Origin: Adenanthera pavonina
Lineage: Eukaryota; Streptophyta; Magnoliopsida; Fabales; Fabaceae
Direction of reading: 5' to 3'
Assembly (NCBI GenBank): GCA_026686845.1
Contig: JAIVEN010000015.1
Location: 26,765,501 to 26,829,500 of the forward strand
Length of the DNA: 64,000 nucleotides
Positions 1 to 12,429 of the stretch are shown in pieces. The notes beneath the pieces were generated by a model, which saw only the letters and a program-made list of their open reading frames with translations, ran no database searches and was not told the DNA's origin. The first letter of the stretch is position 1; each line of letters starts with the position of its first letter. The translations under genes and the position numbers were made by a program.

Positions 1-2
1 TA

Positions 3-300
3 CATAGCATGATATATGCATTATAACCATAATTGAATATGCTAATGTACATTTTACTTCTATAAGGAACATTATATATTTTAGATACATGTGACACTTT
101 TGTTCCTTATTTCTCTATATTTATCATTTATATTTTCTATTGTAAAAGTACAGTAGATATATTTGCACATAGCATGATATATATGCATTATAACACATAA
201 TTAAATACATGCTAATGCATATTTTACTTCTATAAGGAACATTATATATGTTAGACACATATGATACTTTTGTTATTTATTTCTCTATATTTGTCATCAT
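3..300. repeat. Two-copy tandem repeat, about 165-bp unit
   Basis: Two adjacent, clearly related copies run from about 3-164 and 169-300. Both start with CATAGCATGATATAT and both contain the block TTCTATAAGGAACATTATATAT followed by a T-rich tract. They differ by scattered substitutions and 2-4 base indels, so the duplication is not recent. No coding potential is seen. The element it belongs to is unknown. Confidence 0.7.
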
Positions 301-678
301 TAAAACTTATATTACATTAAACTTAATAGAATGTCAGGTGAGATTTGGAGGATGTTTCAGTTGTGCATTCCCTAAGTATTAGATTAGAAGCAAAGAAATT
401 TCTAGATGGGCATCATGACCATAGGCTCCCTAAGAGTTAATGGGTTGAGTAAATCCTTGATGCCATAACCAGATTACATACTCTAGAATTGTATCAAGAA
501 TTGTTCAAAATTAAGTGTACCATATTTTGGGCAATTGTCTATCTCATTGCCTAAATATCCTAGGTAGTATGTTATTGTAAAAAAAAAGAAGTTAAAGCGT
601 TAAAAGTCCCAGAAAAAAGAATTAGCGAAGGATCCAAAAGTAGATCCCATGGAGATAATAGATGACAATAATAAGTTT
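301..678. other. Non-coding stretch left of the solo LTR
   Basis: AT-rich sequence without an ORF or recognisable motif, with a short poly-A run near 580. It continues on the far side of the solo LTR at 2346. It may be decayed gypsy interior, but nothing proves it. Confidence 0.3.
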
Positions 679-2340
679 TGTTAGATAAGTTGGCTTCCCA
701 AGAGAGAGGTGAATTGGGAAGCTTGAAAATTTTCTGCAAAATATCAAAAAAGTGAAGAAAGCAAAGTATAGATAGTAAAACAGAGTATAGGAGAATAAAC
801 TATAAAAGTTGTAGTAAAGAGAAGAAAACGCTGATATTTATCCTGGTTTGGTCTCTCCACTTAACCTACATCCAGTCCCCAAGTCACCACTTGAGATTTT
901 CCACTATTCTACAAGAATTCAGTGGGCTTCTTGTAAATGTCTCAATACAAAGATGATGCTCTATTTCTAGAGCTCACTTAATCACTCTATGCATTCTTAT
1001 AAAGTGCTTCCCAATCCCTTGTGATATCCCCTCACAAGAAAATCTATCTTTCAGATGAAGATAAGATTGTTTATAAAGATTAAACTCTCTAAAACAGAGT
1101 GAATATGAAAGTTGGAATACAAAATATTGAAGTGAGAGAGTAAGAGACTTTGAGTAGATGATTTGGCAGAGTTTTAGTATATACAATGTTAAAATCGTTA
1201 CCCACAACTTCAAATGATGTTATATTTATAGATTTAGGTCTCAACTATCCGTTAGAGACAAAATCTATTTGTTGGAGAAGTTATCCAATGGTTACTCTGA
1301 AAAACTTTCTGTTAACCAACCGCATTTAATGTTTCTGACACTCTAAAATTTGAATTTCAGTTGGTCAACAGACGAATTTCACAGAAATCGAAGGTTAATA
1401 GCTTCAACGTTGGATGCCCGAAGTTCGTCTGTCATGAAGTGAAATTTGAATTTTGATATTTGGAAAATGTTTCTTCATTGTAACATACAAATTTTCAAGT
1501 AAAAATTTTTTCTGTTAAGTGTAAATAGTATTTTTAATTTGCTATAGTGCCTTCGAAATTCAAATTTTGGAACCCTAAAATTCGTCTACCGTAGCTGGTT
1601 TATAAGGCACAGTAGTTCATATGATTCAAAATTTGAATTTTCAAAGGGCAAAGTTCGTCTATCAGAGAAACCTCTTTTCAAACTAACTTCAAAATTTGAA
1701 TTTATAAATACTATCATTCGTATGTTAACATATCATTCTAAAAGACTCATAAGCTTAGTTTCTGAAATTCGAATTTTCATTTTCAAAGTTCGTTTGTTAG
1801 TGTGCAATTTTGAAATCCACTCTAAACTTGGTTTCAGATGAACTTTGACATAATTTCAAATGAATTTCTTTAGTTTTCATATGTTTCATTTTGTCTGAAA
1901 TTTGAATTTTCAAAACCCAAAGTTTATCTATTAGTGAAAGCTCCTTTCAGACACTTATCAAAATTTGAATTTTCTTAAGTCAAAATTTGTCTGTCAGAGA
2001 GGCTTTTCTTCAGACTTGTTTAATTTCAATATGAAATTCGAATTTCCAAAGACAAAGTTTGAATTTCCAAAATGACAGATCAGTATTAACCTTTCAAACT
2101 TCGTCTGTTGGTGAGTGTTTTTCAAATATTCTATGATTTAACATAGAATCAAGGTTTTAAAATATCTTTTCACCAAATCAAAGTCTTATACTTAAATAAA
2201 ACACTACTAAACATCCTACATCTATCTTTGCACAGATTTATCCAGAATTTCTTCACTTGAAACCTTTTGGGCACCTTTGATATCTTCATTCCAAGCTCTT
2301 GAAGGTTGGTTTGGAATCATCAAAACTTCTTGATTTAACA
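679..2340 (-). mobile_element. Solo LTR of the Sirevirus-like copia family
   Basis: This 1662-bp block begins TGTTAG and ends TTAACA on the plus strand. It matches the LTRs of element B along its whole length and has the same length as both. No internal sequence follows on either side. The 5 bases before it (674-678) and after it (2341-2345) are both AGTTT, a perfect target duplication, so it is a true solo LTR left by recombination between the two LTRs of a full element. Orientation is minus. Many CpG motifs present in younger LTRs appear here as TpG or CpA. Confidence 0.92.
1223..1230 (-). promoter_or_regulatory. TATA box of the solo LTR
   Basis: TATAAATA on the minus strand, at the place where every LTR of this family carries the same box (42303, 45130, 54013, 61836 and, on plus, 28673). 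It would separate about 1.1 kb of U3 from about 0.5 kb of R-U5. Confidence 0.55.
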
Positions 2341-2345
2341 AGTTT

Positions 2346-4698
2346 GCCATTAGTACTGAAACCCCATAAGTTCAGTATAACAAAGGATGATGCAAGTATA
2401 GAGTAATGCAAATGTAGATGTAAGTTAAAGGAAGAATATGTATGTATAATGTTCAAGGTATAAATTAGGAAGCAAGAAAGAAGGAAATAGCGGTAGGCAA
2501 TTTAGGGAATTAAGAAACCTTGAGATGGTAGATTGCTAGTATTGGTATGAAATCTAGCTATAAAAAGAAATGTTCTTGGCCGGAAAATCTCACAATAAAC
2601 AAATTCTTTTGTTAGCTGCTAAGGTGGTAAAAGGGAGTTAGCTCTTGGGGAAAAACCCAATTGAGCTAAGATAGTAGCTCTTGGGAAGAAGCCCAATTAA
2701 GCCAAAAAGATGAAATCCTCCATATAATAAAGGCCATTGAGGCGAGGTAGATGAAAGATAGCTCCTGGGGTGATGCCCAAATGAGCCAAAAATGGTGAGA
2801 GGCCGAAGGTTAGATTCTAACTGAGTTAGCAAGAGACTGTTGAAGGGTTGAGAAATCTCCCTCAAGTTGTCGAACCACTAATTAACCTTGACTAAGTAGC
2901 TAAAGAAGTTATGCATGAAAATGATAAAAATATAAGAAGTGATAAAGAGTAAAGTGTTAATGACCACTGCCTTAATATCATTAAGACTCTAACCCATAAA
3001 AGCGCAGAGATCCTAAAGGCTATGCCAAGAAAGCAAAAGTATTAGGTTTGGGAATATATTTATACATAAAGACAAAGTAGTAAGTTGAGACTCTAAGTTA
3101 ACAAAAAACTGGAGTAAAGAACAAAGATGCAAAGTTAGTATAAGCAATGAATGAAAATGAAAATGGTGATAAGATGCCATTATTGGATAGCAAACAAATT
3201 AATAGAAGAAAGATAAAAGTAGTGGTTGAAGGCTTAAAAAAATTAAAGCAGTAAAGTATTTAGAAGTTACGCAGATAAGTTATGACTTGAAAGGAAGCCA
3301 TTGCCAGTATTCTATAAGACAAATTTTGGCATGAGTATAAGGAGAACCCCTAAACATTCTATAGTTAAATGAGCTCAAGTGAGGAAAGTACTAGGAGAGT
3401 GACCTACTAAGAAGTACTGAAAGATGAGGAAAAATGTAAAGAGTAAGAAAGAAAAGATGTGCTGATTATTAAATAAAGGCACTGTGAAGTTATGATGAAG
3501 CTAAATAGTCTTACTATTGCACCTGCTAAGACTACATGAATAAAAGTATCAGTAGTATAATGATGGTTCTCAAGAATAATGTGTAAAGGTACTCCAAATC
3601 TATAATGAACATGAAAGATGACTAAGAATTTTTGAAATATTTTAAATAAAATTATTGACTTACTAAACTCAGTGAATGTAGCTCATGAAATACGATTAGT
3701 AGGTTATAGAATCTCCCAAGGATCAAAGTAGATCCTAGTAAAGCAAGTAAAGTTATGAGTGGGAGAAACCGAAAATCGGAATAAGATGAGAAATTTACTA
3801 AGTTTAGTAAGATGTTATAAAAAATTTTATTATGAAAAAAATTTTCTCAGATTGTCTTACCACTTGATTAGAAGAAAAGTTGTGGGAAAAGAAGTAAGAA
3901 ATTAGTTGAAAAAGGCTAAATCTCCATCCCTGTTATGATTAACTTTGATCCAATAATGATCCTTGGGGTCTTTAATAATGAAAGAAAGCGTGGATCAGGA
4001 TATGAGTAATCAAACAGGGTTAAGTTGAGGATAGTAGCCTATATTTTATATAATAAATTTTTACGAAAAATATATTCTCACAGATAGCAACAGTGAGTAA
4101 TGCTTTCAAGATACGGAGTGTGATAAGTTAAAGTGAGTTATAATCTCTATGGTTTTACCATAGAAGTATTATGAGAACACCAAGAATCTCGAGTGATAAT
4201 GAAATAAAGGATAAGTGGACTTGAGGAAACGAAAAAAAAAGAAGAAAAAGATGACTTAATAAGTGCCATACAAGTAAAGCTAATATAGTCAGCTTATGCC
4301 TAGTAGAAAGATTACTTATGTAAATAGCATAAAGTTATGAAAAGTAAAGAAAATGAATGACTTTAGGTGCTAATGAAGAGACTATGGTATAAATAAGAAA
4401 AGAGATTTACGAAAATAAGGATGAGGATTAAGAATGGGTATGTTGCGTGGAATTTCTGATACCCTTAAGGTAAAATAAGATTATGATGTCCTCAACATTT
4501 CCCAATATGAAAAGCAATAGCCAGATCTTTCAGATGTTATAGATGGAGAAATGAGACCAAAGTGAAAAAGTTGACTTCTAAGTTAGACAATTAAGATATG
4601 AAATGCTCCTCTATTGATAATGGTATGGAAATTGGGAAATAAAAGGAAGGAAGTAAGAAATACAAGTATGTAACTAAATTTCAAGGATAAAATTTATT
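2346..4698 (+). other. Decayed interior of a gypsy element, no intact ORF
   Basis: About 2.35 kb of purine-rich plus-strand sequence with stops in all frames. It directly precedes a polypurine tract and a gypsy-type LTR start, so it is most simply the 3' part of that element's interior. Just before the tract a short plus-strand reading (around 4675-4710) resembles the usual tail of Tekay/Del-type chromovirus polyproteins, but it is too short for a firm lineage call. A set of short hairpin repeats lies at 2639-2787. Confidence 0.4.
2639..2787. repeat. Three hairpin-forming repeats
   Basis: Three related units start at 2639, 2675 and 2759. Each begins TAGCTC(T/C)TGGG and ends in CCCAA followed by (A/T)(T)GAGC or AAGC, so each can fold with an AGCTC-GGG arm against a CCC-GAGCT arm. 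Spacing is irregular (36 and 84 bases). The function is unknown. Confidence 0.6.
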
Positions 4699-4713
4699 TT
4701 AAAGGGGTAGAAA
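4699..4713 (+). other. Polypurine tract of the family D gypsy element
   Basis: The purine run TTTTAAAGGGGTAGAAA ends directly against an LTR start (TGTAATATCCC). This is the arrangement expected for the plus-strand priming site of an LTR retrotransposon, and it makes the following LTR a 3' LTR. Confidence 0.6.
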
Positions 4714-7649
4714 TGTAATATCCCAAAATTTCGCTGAGTACCAAGTAATGAAAGAGTAAGAAATAAAGGATAATATGAAATGTACAGGAAATTCGTGAAA
4801 ACAGACAGACACTGTTTTGCATGAAAAAGGGTTAAAAGATCATTTTTCCCAGTTAGACGAAAAATGAGAAAATTATATTTTGTCAGTAAAGAAATTTAAA
4901 AATGACATTCATGTCCCTAAATTCATAAAACTTACGTGAAGAAATAGAAAAACCCTTGGAAAAAATTACACCTAATAACTTGAAAGTTTCAGAAATTATA
5001 ATTTAACCCCAATTTAGGGGTAATTTTGTAAATATGCAAAATTACTGTCAAAACGAAGCCCTCGATGAGAGAAGTCCAATTGTATATGGCACTGAGGTTT
5101 AACGTTCAAGAATAAGGAAATAATTAGTACCGAGTGTCCAAAAGTAATAGTAAACCGATAAAATAAACTGTGCGCCCTACGGATATTTAAAAGGTAACTG
5201 GGACATGATATGAGTCATATATAGATATTATTTGGCACAAGATAATTATGGAAATATAAAAATAAAATTAGAATAGTCATGAAGTCCAAAAATGCTAATT
5301 TACCATAAAAAGTAGTTTTATCGGTATGGTTTAAAATTACTCGGTTCAGGATATATCTGGATCAGGAAAATTGAGCAATTTTGGACACTCAAACTTCTCT
5401 TGTTGGTGTCTGGAATTGGTCAGAAGGGGCAGCCAATTTTTGTCAAAAACTTCTGCTAGAAGTCATGGATTTTTGGCACAAAAAGTAACCTTGGTTAGAT
5501 TAGTTAACTAACCCTAATTAGCCAAGTCATTAAGTCCTTAATTACTCTCTTTCCTTCACCATTCAGCACTTTATTCTCAGCAGCAAAACTAGAAGGAAAA
5601 ACACAAGAAAGGAAGAGAGAAAGAGAGAAAGAAGAAGAGGAAAGCCCAAGAGAAATCAAAGGCACAAACCATGGTAAGTTAATCTACCACCTTAGACTTG
5701 TTGTTGGTAGTATTTGGAGCATGATTCATGGAGTAATTTTTCTTCTTCACTCTCTTAGGGTTTTGGCCAAACCTTGATTTAGCAAGAGAATGAGTTGTTC
5801 AACCATTAAACTTAGGGGAAATGCTAGATTAGTCACTTAAGCATGAATATGGAAGTAGTTTGAACTATTAAGGAACATAGCAATTTTTCTTAATTTCCTA
5901 TGAATTTTGGCCAGATACTGTTCATACTTAGAGAAAGAATTTGGTAATTCTGAGGCCATATTTGGATTCCTCATGAAAAACTACATGGAATAGAGGTATA
6001 ATTCATCATTTTTGAGCTAGGAATGAATTTTTGGTGAATTTTTGAAGAATTAGGGTTTCATAAATACTTTTTGAAGAAAGTCGTGGAACCATTAGCTTGA
6101 GTAGTTGTTTGAAGATGCATTAGGCTTGAAGAAGCCCAAGGAAGCTATTTGGGGCATTGGTATCTAGTGGAGGAGTAAGAGAAAGCATGAAGGTAGTAAT
6201 TTACCTATTCTTGCTTTATATTGTCATGTGATTTTCAATGAATTTGATGACTTACCTATTGTTTAATATGATCTTTTGTAATGCTTTGAGAATGTTGGCT
6301 GAGTTAATTGAGAGGTTTTGAGACCCCAGGATGTCCAAAATACAAAATAAAACTCTATCAAAATTTTTGTGAAATATTATGGCATAAATGTTTAAAAGTA
6401 TTCACTTGATGTTTTATGAAGATTATATGCCTAATGTGATAATATGATTGCATGAATGATGATTGCTACTGAGATTCAATGTATCTCACCCTTCCAAAAT
6501 GAAAACTACATTGGGTACAAGCAATGGCATTAAAGACAAAGGATCTATGGAGCAAGAAAAGGGAATCAATGCTTGAATTGATAATTCAAGCTATAACATT
6601 GTATCTAGGGATATTATGATAAATCATGTATATGCCATGTGGTCCATATCTCTATGCTATTATGATTCTTAATGTACTATGATATGTTATGTATGGAATT
6701 GATGCAATTGATGATGATGTGAAAAGGTTGTGGAGCTTATTTTGATAAATTAGGAATGGAAAGGCTCATCTTAAGCAGTCTAAGAGTACGTAGGTACTGT
6801 TCATGTAAGACAGGTCAATTAGCTTAAGTAGTTTATATTTTCTAAAAGCAGATCGAATAAGCTTTCCATAGAGCTAAATAACACCTAAATTGGATAAGTG
6901 TACAATTTATGGTGAATTTTCAAAATTAGGATTCAAAACAGGGCAAGATTGGGAAAACTGGAAATTGAAAATTAGGCACTGGAAAATTCAAAAGATAATA
7001 TAAAATCATACAAAACTCCAAAATTTTTGTGGTTATAAATATAGAAAGGTCTATGTTTTAAGTTTCATATAATACTAATTTGGAGATAATTGGAGTTATA
7101 TGATAGAAGATATGGAGGTTTACCCAAAACTGCTCCAGTAAAAGTTGAATTCTGACATTTCACAATTTAAGTTAATGTTATGACTTGTGTAAATGAAATA
7201 AATATATAATAAAAATATGTACATAAGTAGACATATATAGATTTAAAATGACATAGAGTATTCATGATTTGGTCATGAATAGAATGAAATATGATTTTTC
7301 AAAATTGAGATTAGAAAACTAGAAGGTGAAAAAATGACCAAATAAATAGTAAAAGTCCACAAAATTTACCATATGAATTAGCCTAATGAAGTTACTGTTT
7401 TATATTTTTCCCATGTAGATCTGAATTTAAAAAATTTTTAGAAACTTGAATCATATCAATATGATTTTGCTAGATTTTATTATGAATTTTAAAATTCATC
7501 AGATAAAATAGAAATTGCCAAATGAACAGTACCCCGAATTTTGAAAAATTCTATTTTTATTATGTTATGATTCTAGTCTATAAACTATGATGAAAGATAT
7601 CTAAAATGATCTAATACATGGGAAATGGGTTCTAATGTAAAGTGTTATA
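4714..7649 (+). mobile_element. Gypsy-type LTR, family D, copy 1
   Basis: It starts TGTAATATCCC, close to the TGTAACACCCC start common in plant Ty3/gypsy LTRs, directly after a polypurine tract. Similar blocks recur at 26332-35300 (plus, interrupted) and 40590-64000 (minus, interrupted), which defines a long repeated LTR. The right end is set by comparison with copy 2, whose boundary against viral sequence is sharp. It reads GTGTTATA here and GTATGACA there. Length is about 2.94 kb. The middle (5580-5690) is a purine-rich leader ending near a putative splice donor ATGGTAAGT. No ORF of note. Confidence 0.7.
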
Positions 7650-8650
7650 GGATCTAAGTTAATATAACCATATCATTTCTAGCAAAACAAAAGAAGAAAA
7701 TGAAGTATAACCACAACATTAGACATAGAAATAAACGCTCTTAAACCAACCATCTATATTTACTCATACTTTTATGGATAAAAAAGTAAAAAATATTACT
7801 TTGAACTTTTTCATTTGTGAACTGATAAGTTATCATTAGTCTATATAAAAATATTGTGGATATTTGGTGGCAAATAAGTACGCTAAATACAAGTTTAAGT
7901 ATCTAGTTCTTTTCCCTTTAAATCCGAATATATTTGAATTTGAAGTAACTTAAATAGAACATGAATGTAAGCCAAATATTAATGATGTCCTTGGTTTCTT
8001 TGTATTTGTTTTTCTTACCAACCATATATATTAGTCTGCACCAAAAAAATAATTTCTTTCCATAGCAAGTTTTATTGGATCTAAGTTTATATTTTCTTCT
8101 TGTTCTTTATATTCCAAAATCTTCAATATTGTATAGCTTGATAAAAATATCAACATATTGAATTTTAACATTCTTTGAGTTTATTTCTTTGTTTCCCTTG
8201 CATTGTCTCTTGGTTATTAATTTGAATAGGCCAGATCAATGACTCAACAAACAAAAATCCAACTATATTATGACTGTATATGACATTTTCTGAATTTCTT
8301 AACTTTAATTTGTCACCACAAGATACAACCATATCTATTTTCTCCTTCTAAAAGAATTATCTATTTTAAGATTATCTTACTATTTTACTTTGATATTTAT
8401 TTCTTCTTGCTTTTTTTTGTTACTGTGCTTCCAAAGTGTCATCACTATTTTTCTAAACTTTTCGTTTGCATTGGATTTAGTAAATTTAATTGAGGATAAT
8501 ATAAACTTTTTTGATAGATTCGATAGATTTTGATAACTCTAAAATCTTCTTTAAAATTCGGAATTGAAATCCATGTATATATTTATATCTATTATATCTT
8601 CTATCTTATATAAAGTTAATTTAATTAAGGATAATATAATATTGGTATTT
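7650..8650. other. AT-rich gap before the Helitron exon
   Basis: I see no ORF, repeat or terminus here that I can name. The last 200 bases resemble a plant intron (T-rich, ending in a 3' splice-like TTTTTCGATGTAG), so part may be a Helitron intron. Confidence 0.35.
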
Positions 8651-9095
8651 GTTTTTCGATGTAGATTATATTGATGAAGGAGATCCTTTCTATATGTGTA
8701 GAAATTGTGGTGCATTAATGTGATATAATGGAAGAGTTAAGCAGTTTTCAAATTTGGATGAATTGGTATTTTCCCTATGTTGTTGTCAAGGAAAGATTAT
8801 GGTACTACCATTGAAAAGTCCTCCAACGTATTTTCGTCACTTGTATTGTGATAAATCTTCTTTTGATTCCAAAAATTTCATAAAGAACATTCGAGCTTAC
8901 AATAGTATGTTTTGTTTTATTCAATGGGTGATAAAATCAAAGTTCATTCAAGTTTGGGACCATGTTCTTTTGTTATGTTAGGGCAGAATTGCAATCGAAT
9001 TGGAAGTTTGTTGCCAACTAATGGATCATTTCTAGTGTACTCTTAATTATATGTTTTTTATCTAGAGCATAAGATTTCAAATCATATATCTATAA
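8651..9095 (+). pseudogene. Helitron Rep-helicase, upstream N-terminal segment
   Basis: The plus-strand reading holds features typical of the region before the Helitron_like_N domain of plant Helitron proteins: an early CRNCGA cysteine pair, a CCCQGKIMVLPL motif, a segment FIKNIRAYNSMF, and after one frame change GQNCNRIGSLLP, then a LEHKISN block. Helitron proteins drive rolling-circle transposition with an HUH nuclease fused to a helicase. Here there is a stop after CGALM, another at about 8980 that needs a frame change, and no nuclease or helicase part follows. The matching downstream part is 30 kb away (38909-39716), linked by a shared intron-like block. Decayed fragment. Confidence 0.65.
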
Positions 9096-9262
9096 TCAAG
9101 TATTCTAAATTAAATTACCTTTTAGCTTACTTTAAAAGTGTTTTAGTTACTTTGTGTTATACAGAAAAGACAAATAGAGTAATGAGTTTAAGAGAAGATA
9201 TCTAATAATATTGATAACTAAGTAATTTTGGATATGCATTTGTGATTATGTTGTTTTTGTGT

Positions 9263-9641
9263 AGAAGGCTCATTCATAATTAAGTTAGTTGGGTAATGAA
9301 ACGAAAATAGTGAATGAAGTTCGGTTATAAGCAAAATATATTGAAGTAGTATTATCTGGATTGCTAGAAATAGATTTAGGGCACAAAAACAAATTGGTGA
9401 AAATAAATTGGTATTCTAGTTTTGTTTTAGATTTTGAATTATGCTAGATGTAAGTTTATATGATAATTTATTTTTACTTCAACTAGCATTCAAGTAAAAA
9501 TAAGTTGCAGCTTTGTGCTGTACATTATAAAAATATTTAGATTTAGAGTAGTCCTTGCATTATTTAAATAGGTTTGTTTTTTGCCTTCGATAGAAATTCT
9601 TTCTTTTTTATATCTTTGACTTCATATATTAACTAGAGTTT
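9263..9641 (+). repeat. Helitron intron-like block, copy 1
   Basis: A block of about 380 bases beginning GTGTAGAAGGCTCATTC and ending CTTCATATATTAA recurs at 38514-38885 with high similarity. Here it lies downstream of Helitron N-terminal coding sequence. There it lies directly upstream of the Helitron_like_N exon, ending in a T-rich tract and AG. That is the position of an intron between the two coding parts. Confidence 0.65.
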
Positions 9642-10512
9642 CAAACCTGTGCTAACTCACGGCTTGAAAGTGTTTTCTTTTTAATTGTGTTTATTCCTTT
9701 GGTGGAGAGTTCTTTTTTGTAAAAAAATTTTTAATTACTCAAGATTTAATTTAATTGATTAGGATAATACAAGAATTCTAGAAGAAAAAGTGAAAATTTG
9801 TGACATATATGTTGAACGTAATTGGGTATATATTGATTTGAAAAATCCAAATTTTTTAAAAATGGACATGAATAGAACTCCTCTAAGCTTTTTTAAATCT
9901 CAGAACTTATAAGAAAAGAAGCAATATGATTATAGTAAATATTCATAGCAACATATTTTGCCCTGTTTATTAATATATAGAGCAAATGTATACACTATTT
10001 ATCATTTCATCATAGTGAAAATTAAAAGGGAGACTAACCAACAACACAAAGCAAAAAACTTAATGATGCAAAGATCATTTATGAAGCTAGGATGTTTTCA
10101 TTTTTAATGTTTTAGATTAATTTTGTTCAAGTTGTGCACCAGCGTCTTAATTCCCATTCTTATAAAATATTTATCACCAATTTAAATTTTAGATATTCAT
10201 GCAATGTCCTAAGCAACACTTTACAAGTTGACATGAATTTCTTGTGTATAGTTAACAATTTATTGCAAATATGAAGATGGTATGAGCATCTTGTATTAGA
10301 ATTACAAAGCAACAGCTCAAAATCTTTGGTGACACATGAAACAATAACTTAAGCCTCTTCAGGGGATTGCTGCTAATCATGTAGGAAACATGGTACAATC
10401 TCTTGCCTTTGTGTGGCAATTTCAACTTCTTTTTTTGAACCTTTATGTGATCCTGATAATGTTACTTGTACTAGCACTATAATATCCTGTAAAAGTTTTA
10501 AAAAATTGGCAT
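9642..10512. other. AT-rich gap before the CACTA element
   Basis: No supported gene. At 9650-9663 an imperfect hairpin (CTGTGC, loop TAAC, then TCACGG) resembles the GC-rich hairpin near Helitron 3' ends, but no CTRR end follows at a sensible distance. The rest is unremarkable. Confidence 0.3.
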
Positions 10513-10559
10513 TACTACAGAAAATATCATTTTACATCTGTTATTTTGGGCATTTTATG

Positions 10560-10870
10560 GTTGTTCTTGAAGTGACGTAGAAGTTATAGACATAAAAAGT
10601 ATAGCATTTTATATCTGTTAGAAAACAGTCATTAAAAGTATGCTTTTTTACGACTATTTTTTTGTTAACAGACGTAGAAAGTTCAACTTTCTATGGCTGT
10701 TATTTAATTAATAGTCGTAGAAAGGCCTATAGAGGTGACCTTTCTATGACTGTTATTTAATTAACAGCCATGAAATGGTTACCTTTCTACTGCTATTTTT
10801 AAAAAAATAGCCATAAAAAGTTTGCCGAAGTGCGACTTTCTATGGCTGCTTTTTAAAAAATAGCCATAAA
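10560..10870. repeat. CACTA subterminal hairpin repeats, left end
   Basis: At least four units of the form CTTTCTAYGGCTGTT, AT-rich loop, AACAGCCRTAGAAAG follow one another, with centres near 10709, 10762, 10806 and 10848. Arms are imperfect in the later copies. Such subterminal repeats are the usual transposase-binding sites of CACTA elements. Confidence 0.75.
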
Positions 10871-11089
10871 TTGAAACCTTTTTTTTTTTTACATTAATGC
10901 TTTATAAATATCCATACCTAAACCTGTATTTACAGCCAAAATATACAAAATAATAAAGCAATTTTTATAGCAAAAAAAGTAACTAGTTTTTTTACATCAT
11001 AATAGCTATATACAACATCTAACTTCTAAACTATTCCAATCAATCAAAACTAATCTATGAGATAACAAAATATATTCAAATAAATCAAA

Positions 11090-12170
11090 AAAGAAATTCT
11101 GACCACATGTTCCGAATGTGGTCAATTTCTTGCTGGAGATAGGGACAATCATCATTGAAGTGCTGCAAGTTTAAAACTTATATCAACACGACTCATATAG
11201 TAAGAAGTCATAAGGGAAAAAAAACTAAGCTATAGATAATATAATTACCTTATCTAATGAGTCAACAACATTACCAGTAATTATGTCATACATTTCTCTC
11301 ATAACATAGTAGCCACACTCTGTTCCCCTAAGTTGGCGGAGAGACTAAAAATCAACAAAGAAAATGAGCAAAATCAAAATACTTGAATTGATTTCCTTTA
11401 AGGTTAGGATAAAACTACATACGTACATTTGGGTATTTACATTCTATTTTTTTGGCCTCTTGTGTGTGTTTCCCACCCCTTATTTGGTATGTCTTCATAG
11501 CCCTATACTCAAATACATGGAAGAAAGTAAATTATAGACTAAAACCTATTTGATATGTTACATGTGATCACAAACCAAAGTTTTACACAAATATATAGTT
11601 ACAAATGAACAACATCACGAAAATCTTTGGGTGTTTTTCCACCATTCTTTACTTTGGGTGCTTTTCCATCTTGTTTACTAGCTAGAGTTATTTTTCTTCT
11701 TTTTCTGGGAGTCATCTTCCTTGTCTCTATAAGAATCAAACCAGTAGGTAGTGCACCGCTCGGGGCATAACACCCACAACGTCCAATGATTACTATAATA
11801 TATTAATTAACGCTAATATCATATCTATTACAGAAAGTCTAAACACAACTACTTATTTGTATATGATGTCAAACTTGTTACCCATAATGGACTGGCGCCA
11901 ACCAACATGGCTTAGGGCTCTCTGCAATTGTATTTCCAATGTAGTTTCCCTTGTCACCCTCTCCAAGCCCGACATTTTGGATACGATATGGACAAAGGAA
12001 TCCATATTTCTCATTTTTTCTCAATTGGGTGCAGTACTGGTCAAGAACCCTATCGAAGAAACAAAATAAAAATAAATGCATAGAAATGTAACTACTTATA
12101 AATGCATAAGTGGAGAGATGCATTAGTAGTGAGAATAAACTTACATGATCCAAAGAGAAAAAATGCATAT
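11090..12170 (-). pseudogene. CACTA second gene, C-terminal Ulp1-like (C48) protease part
   Basis: Minus-strand exons carry a Ulp1/SENP-type cysteine protease region. Around 11345-11258 the reading LRQLRGTECGYYVMREMYD contains the catalytic Q and C of this fold. Upstream pieces are YRAMKTYQIRG (about 11505-11480) and a KYGFLCPYRIQ segment (about 12030). The protein ends with EEIDHIRNMWSEF-type residues at about 11150-11090, a usual tail for C48 proteins of plant transposons. Ulp1-family enzymes cleave SUMO conjugates, and in CACTA elements the role is unknown. Exon borders are approximate, and the segment carrying the catalytic His could not be placed. Confidence 0.65.
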
Positions 12171-12429
12171 ATCTAGGTACTGCATGTTTAGGAAATCTAA
12201 GACATCATTCTTTTCAAAATAGATGGTATATGCAATAGATCCCACAATTCCAGGAATCATTTCAATTTGAATAGGAACATCATCACTAAATTGTGAAATT
12301 TCTTATTTTAATCGTGTTAATGATCCCATTTCTATGACAGCATGTGAGTCATGGGATTGTGATTGAGGCATTGAATCTGACAAATCCTTCCCTGATTAAG
12401 TAAATAACAACGAATTTTAATCTCAAACT

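Noticed and set aside
2638..2865. 75-residue minus-strand ORF with repeated LLPKSYYLSS-like sequence
   Set aside because: The apparent protein repeat comes from the three DNA hairpin repeats.
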